Shown here one piece after another: positions 62,206-64,000 of a stretch of 64,000 nt of DNA. Source of the stretch: Marinobacter sp. (GTDB lineage: Bacteria; Pseudomonadota; Gammaproteobacteria; Pseudomonadales; Oleiphilaceae). Within the stretch, counting starts at the first letter, position 1. The number at the start of each line of letters is the position of its first letter. The DNA lies in NCBI GenBank assembly GCA_022565395.1, contig JAIUMV010000007.1, positions 62,001 to 126,000 of the forward strand. Direction: 5' to 3'. Made by a program: the position numbers and the translations under genes. The notes beneath the pieces are model-generated. The model had not been told where the DNA came from. It saw only the letters and a list, made by a program, of their open reading frames with translations, and did no database searches.

Positions 62206-63396
62206 TTAAAGCCCTGCTGCTGCCTTCAGGGCGTCTGCCTTGTCGGTCTTCTCCCACGGGAAGGCCGTGAAGGTCTTGCCGTTCACGGTCATCTCGTAGG
62301 GCTCGCGGCCGAAGTGGCCGTAGGCTGCGGTAGCGCGATACATGGGGTGCTGCAGATCCAGCATCCGGGTGATGGCGTAAGGCCGCAGGTCAAAGTGCTC
62401 GCGTACCAGCTCAATGATTTTACTGTCACTGATTTTGCCAGTGCCGAAGGTGTTGATGGAGATAGAGGTGGGCTCTGCCACACCGATGGCGTAGGACACC
62501 TGAATCTCACAGCGGTCGGCCAGGCCGGCGGCGACGATGTTCTTGGCAACATAACGGCCCGCGTAAGCGGCGGAACGGTCCACCTTGGAGGGGTCCTTGC
62601 CGGAGAAGGCGCCACCGCCGTGGCGCGCCATACCGCCGTAGGTATCAACAATAATCTTACGGCCAGTCAGACCACAGTCACCCACCGGGCCGCCAATCAC
62701 GAACTTACCAGTCGGGTTGATGTGGTACTTGGTTTCGCTGGTCAGCAGTTCTGCTGGCAGTACGTGGCGGATGATCAGCTCCATCACCGCTTCGCGCAGG
62801 TCTTCCTGAGAAATGTGCTCATCGTGCTGGGTGGACAGTACCACCGCATCAATGGCAACGACTTTGCCGTTTTCATAGCGGCAGGTGACCTGGCTCTTGG
62901 CATCCGGACGCAACCAGGGCAGCAGGCCGCTCTTGCGGGCTTCTGCCTGGCGCTCAACCAGACGGTGGGCGTAAACAATCGGCGCAGGCATCAGCACGTC
63001 AGTTTCATTGCTGGCATAGCCGAACATCAGGCCCTGGGCGCCGGCACCCTGATCTTCCGGCTTCTGGCGATCAACGCCCTGAGCGATGTCGACAGACTGT
63101 TTGCCGATGATGTTCAGAACACCGCAGGTGTCGCCGTCGTAACCGACCTCAGATGAGGTGTAGCCGATATCCTTGATCACGTTGCGCACCAGCTCTTCCA
63201 GGTCAATCCAGGCGGAGGTGGTAATTTCGCCGCCCACAATGGCAACACCGGTTTTCACCATGGTTTCACAGGCAACCCGGGCATTTGGGTCAACCGCCAG
63301 GATGGCGTCCAGAACGGCGTCAGAAATCTGATCCGCCATTTTGTCCGGATGGCCTTCGGACACGGATTCGGAGGTAAAGATGCTGTAATCAGACAT
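62206..63396 (-). CDS. metK: S-adenosylmethionine synthase MetK (altered signature motif)
   Basis: A 396-residue SAM synthetase. Family landmarks are present: [17 protein letters not shown] at the start (His16-type ATP contact), [39 protein letters not shown] and [10 protein letters not shown]. The hexapeptide GAGDQG reads GAGAQG: Ala120 replaces the conserved Asp that corresponds to E. coli Asp118 in the active site. The codon is GCC instead of GAC at 63037-63039. All else looks intact, so this could be a real variant or a base error. AAAGGAG precedes the ATG at 63396; the frame back to 63573 overlaps the sahR end. Confidence 0.96.
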   Translation of the reverse strand: MSDYSIFTSESVSEGHPDKMADQISDAVLDAILAVDPNARVACETMVKTGVAIVGGEITTSAWIDLEELVRNVIKDIGYTSSEVGYDGDTCGVLNIIGKQSVDIAQGVDRQKPEDQGAGAQGLMFGYASNETDVLMPAPIVYAHRLVERQAEARKSGLLPWLRPDAKSQVTCRYENGKVVAIDAVVLSTQHDEHISQEDLREAVMELIIRHVLPAELLTSETKYHINPTGKFVIGGPVGDCGLTGRKIIVDTYGGMARHGGGAFSGKDPSKVDRSAAYAGRYVAKNIVAAGLADRCEIQVSYAIGVAEPTSISINTFGTGKISDSKIIELVREHFDLRPYAITRMLDLQHPMYRATAAYGHFGREPYEMTVNGKTFTAFPWEKTDKADALKAAAGL

Positions 63397-63424
63397 GCGG
63401 GCTGGCTCCTTTGGTTGAGCGGTA

Positions 63425-63441
63425 CAATCCTCGTAGGATTG
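63425..63441. promoter_or_regulatory. Small hairpin in the metK leader
   Basis: CAATCCT and AGGATTG are perfect 7-base arms around CGT, about 16 bases upstream of the metK ribosome site. A role in translation or mRNA stability is possible; no T tract follows. Confidence 0.45.
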
Positions 63442-63455
63442 CTGGGTTAAGTTAA

Positions 63456-63475
63456 ATATCAAAAAGTTTTGATAT
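63456..63475. promoter_or_regulatory. SahR-type operator upstream of metK
   Basis: ATATCAAAA and TTTTGATAT are perfect 9-base arms around AG, between sahR and metK. Palindromes of ATATCAA-N-TTGATAT type are the SahR sites I recall from comparative work on methionine regulation in Proteobacteria. The regulator encoded immediately upstream is the natural binder; SAH would relieve repression of metK-ahcY-metF. Confidence 0.75.
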
Positions 63476-63505
63476 GTAATTCTACGTATCTTTTTGCTGC
63501 TCTGG

Positions 63506-64000
63506 TTACTGCATTGGGCTGGCAGATTTCCAGAATTCACGCACCTGTATCTGGAAGCCGTTGCGCAGGCCAATAAACAAGGTCTCGCCAGGGGTTAGGC
63601 CGGCGTCCATGGCCCAGGCGGTCAGCTCTTCGGGCTCAAAGCCCAGCCACAGATCGCCACAGTTGGTTCTGGCCCAATCCTGATCGTGACTACAGAGGTC
63701 ACTGATCACCAGGTAACCGCCGACATTCATCAGCGCAGCGGCGTCCAGGAAAATGTCGGCCGGGCTTGGCACATGGTGCAGCACCATATTGGCTACCACC
63801 AGATCAAAGGCTTCGCCCCGTGCCAGCAGGGTGTCGGTAACGCCCTCCACCAGCTCGACGTTGTTCAGTCCCTGCTCCTCACAGGTACGGGCCGCCTTGG
63901 CCAGCATGTCCCGTGAATTGTCCAGTGCGACCACCTGCGGGCAGTGGGCTGTCAGCACTGAAAGAAAACCGCCCTCGCCGGGGCCAATCTCCAGTGCTGA
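63506..64000 (-). CDS. sahR: SahR-like regulator, methyltransferase domain (partial)
   Basis: The C-terminal 164 residues of a gene that begins beyond the right edge. Visible are the SAM/SAH-binding motif [14 protein letters not shown], then [34 protein letters not shown] and GGYLVISDL. Proteins of this kind upstream of metK carry an N-terminal ArsR-type helix-turn-helix fused to a methyltransferase-like domain and sense SAH (SahR). The DNA-binding part is outside the window, so a plain methyltransferase cannot be excluded, but position and the palindrome support SahR. Confidence 0.72.
   Translation of the reverse strand, partial: SALEIGPGEGGFLSVLTAHCPQVVALDNSRDMLAKAARTCEEQGLNNVELVEGVTDTLLARGEAFDLVVANMVLHHVPSPADIFLDAAALMNVGGYLVISDLCSHDQDWARTNCGDLWLGFEPEELTAWAMDAGLTPGETLFIGLRNGFQIQVREFWKSASPMQ

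Noticed and set aside
63397-63573. 59-residue N-terminal extension of MetK
   Set aside because: It overlaps the sahR end, the palindrome and the hairpin; the ATG at 63396 has AAAGGAG and matches family length.
1-64000. tRNA, rRNA, CRISPR, phage or transposase genes
   Set aside because: None seen on either strand; the only mobile-like features are the short palindromic repeats.

Overview
The window reads as part of a gammaproteobacterial chromosome. The gene set points to a Pseudomonas, Marinobacter or Alcanivorax-like lineage: a respiratory nar operon with a DNR-type regulator, a desT-desCB desaturase module, a wax ester synthase/DGAT, a SiaABCD biofilm module, a prkA-yeaH-spoVR operon and a SahR-metK-ahcY-metF cluster. 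A marine or hydrocarbon-associated host fits, but the genus is inferred. I see no tRNA, rRNA, CRISPR array, transposase or phage gene.

Bases 1-19973 form a nitrate-respiration island. Molybdate uptake (modAB, with a short ModE-like regulator and a good ModE-type operator) and ubiT lead into narL-narX. A perfect TTGAC-N4-GTCAA ANR/DNR box separates narX from the divergent narK-narGHJI operon. That operon is followed by a PpiC-type isomerase, moaB, moeA, a dnr-like regulator, a DGC-domain protein and a small conserved protein. Convergent to these lie an NAD(P)-binding protein and moaA, and an NsrR-like repressor closes the block. Metal uptake, molybdenum cofactor synthesis, the enzyme, its transporter, its nitrate sensor and NO/anoxia regulators are therefore together.

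Bases 20036-31062 are mainly lipid and signalling genes: desaturase, its ferredoxin reductase and a divergent DesT-like repressor with two palindromic sites, WS/DGAT, a class II aldolase-like protein, a secreted histidine phosphatase, a GGDEF-EAL protein, an alpha/beta hydrolase, a TetR regulator and an SDR. Bases 31185-33164 hold a predicted outer-membrane protein and a two-gene cassette of unknown function, one product of which has 10-residue beta-type repeats.

Bases 33521-44048 contain a BASS-family transporter, a TRAP-like pair with fused permease, a SiaB-C-D-A module in rearranged order, a WD40-like lipoprotein and an MprF-like protein. Bases 44059-48919 are prkA-yeaH-spoVR, with a 15-bp hairpin after prkA. 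Bases 49332-59399 are mixed housekeeping genes (serine hydrolase, tpm, a hydroxyacid dehydrogenase, BrkB, HDOD, DUF445, rsmE, bioA, DUF2505).

Bases 59596-64000 are the activated-methyl cycle, sahR-metK-ahcY-metF, with a perfect SahR-type palindrome before metK. MetK carries an Asp-to-Ala change in its GAGDQG signature. Two related inverted-repeat elements made of CCACGGAATCC units sit just after narI and just after metK.
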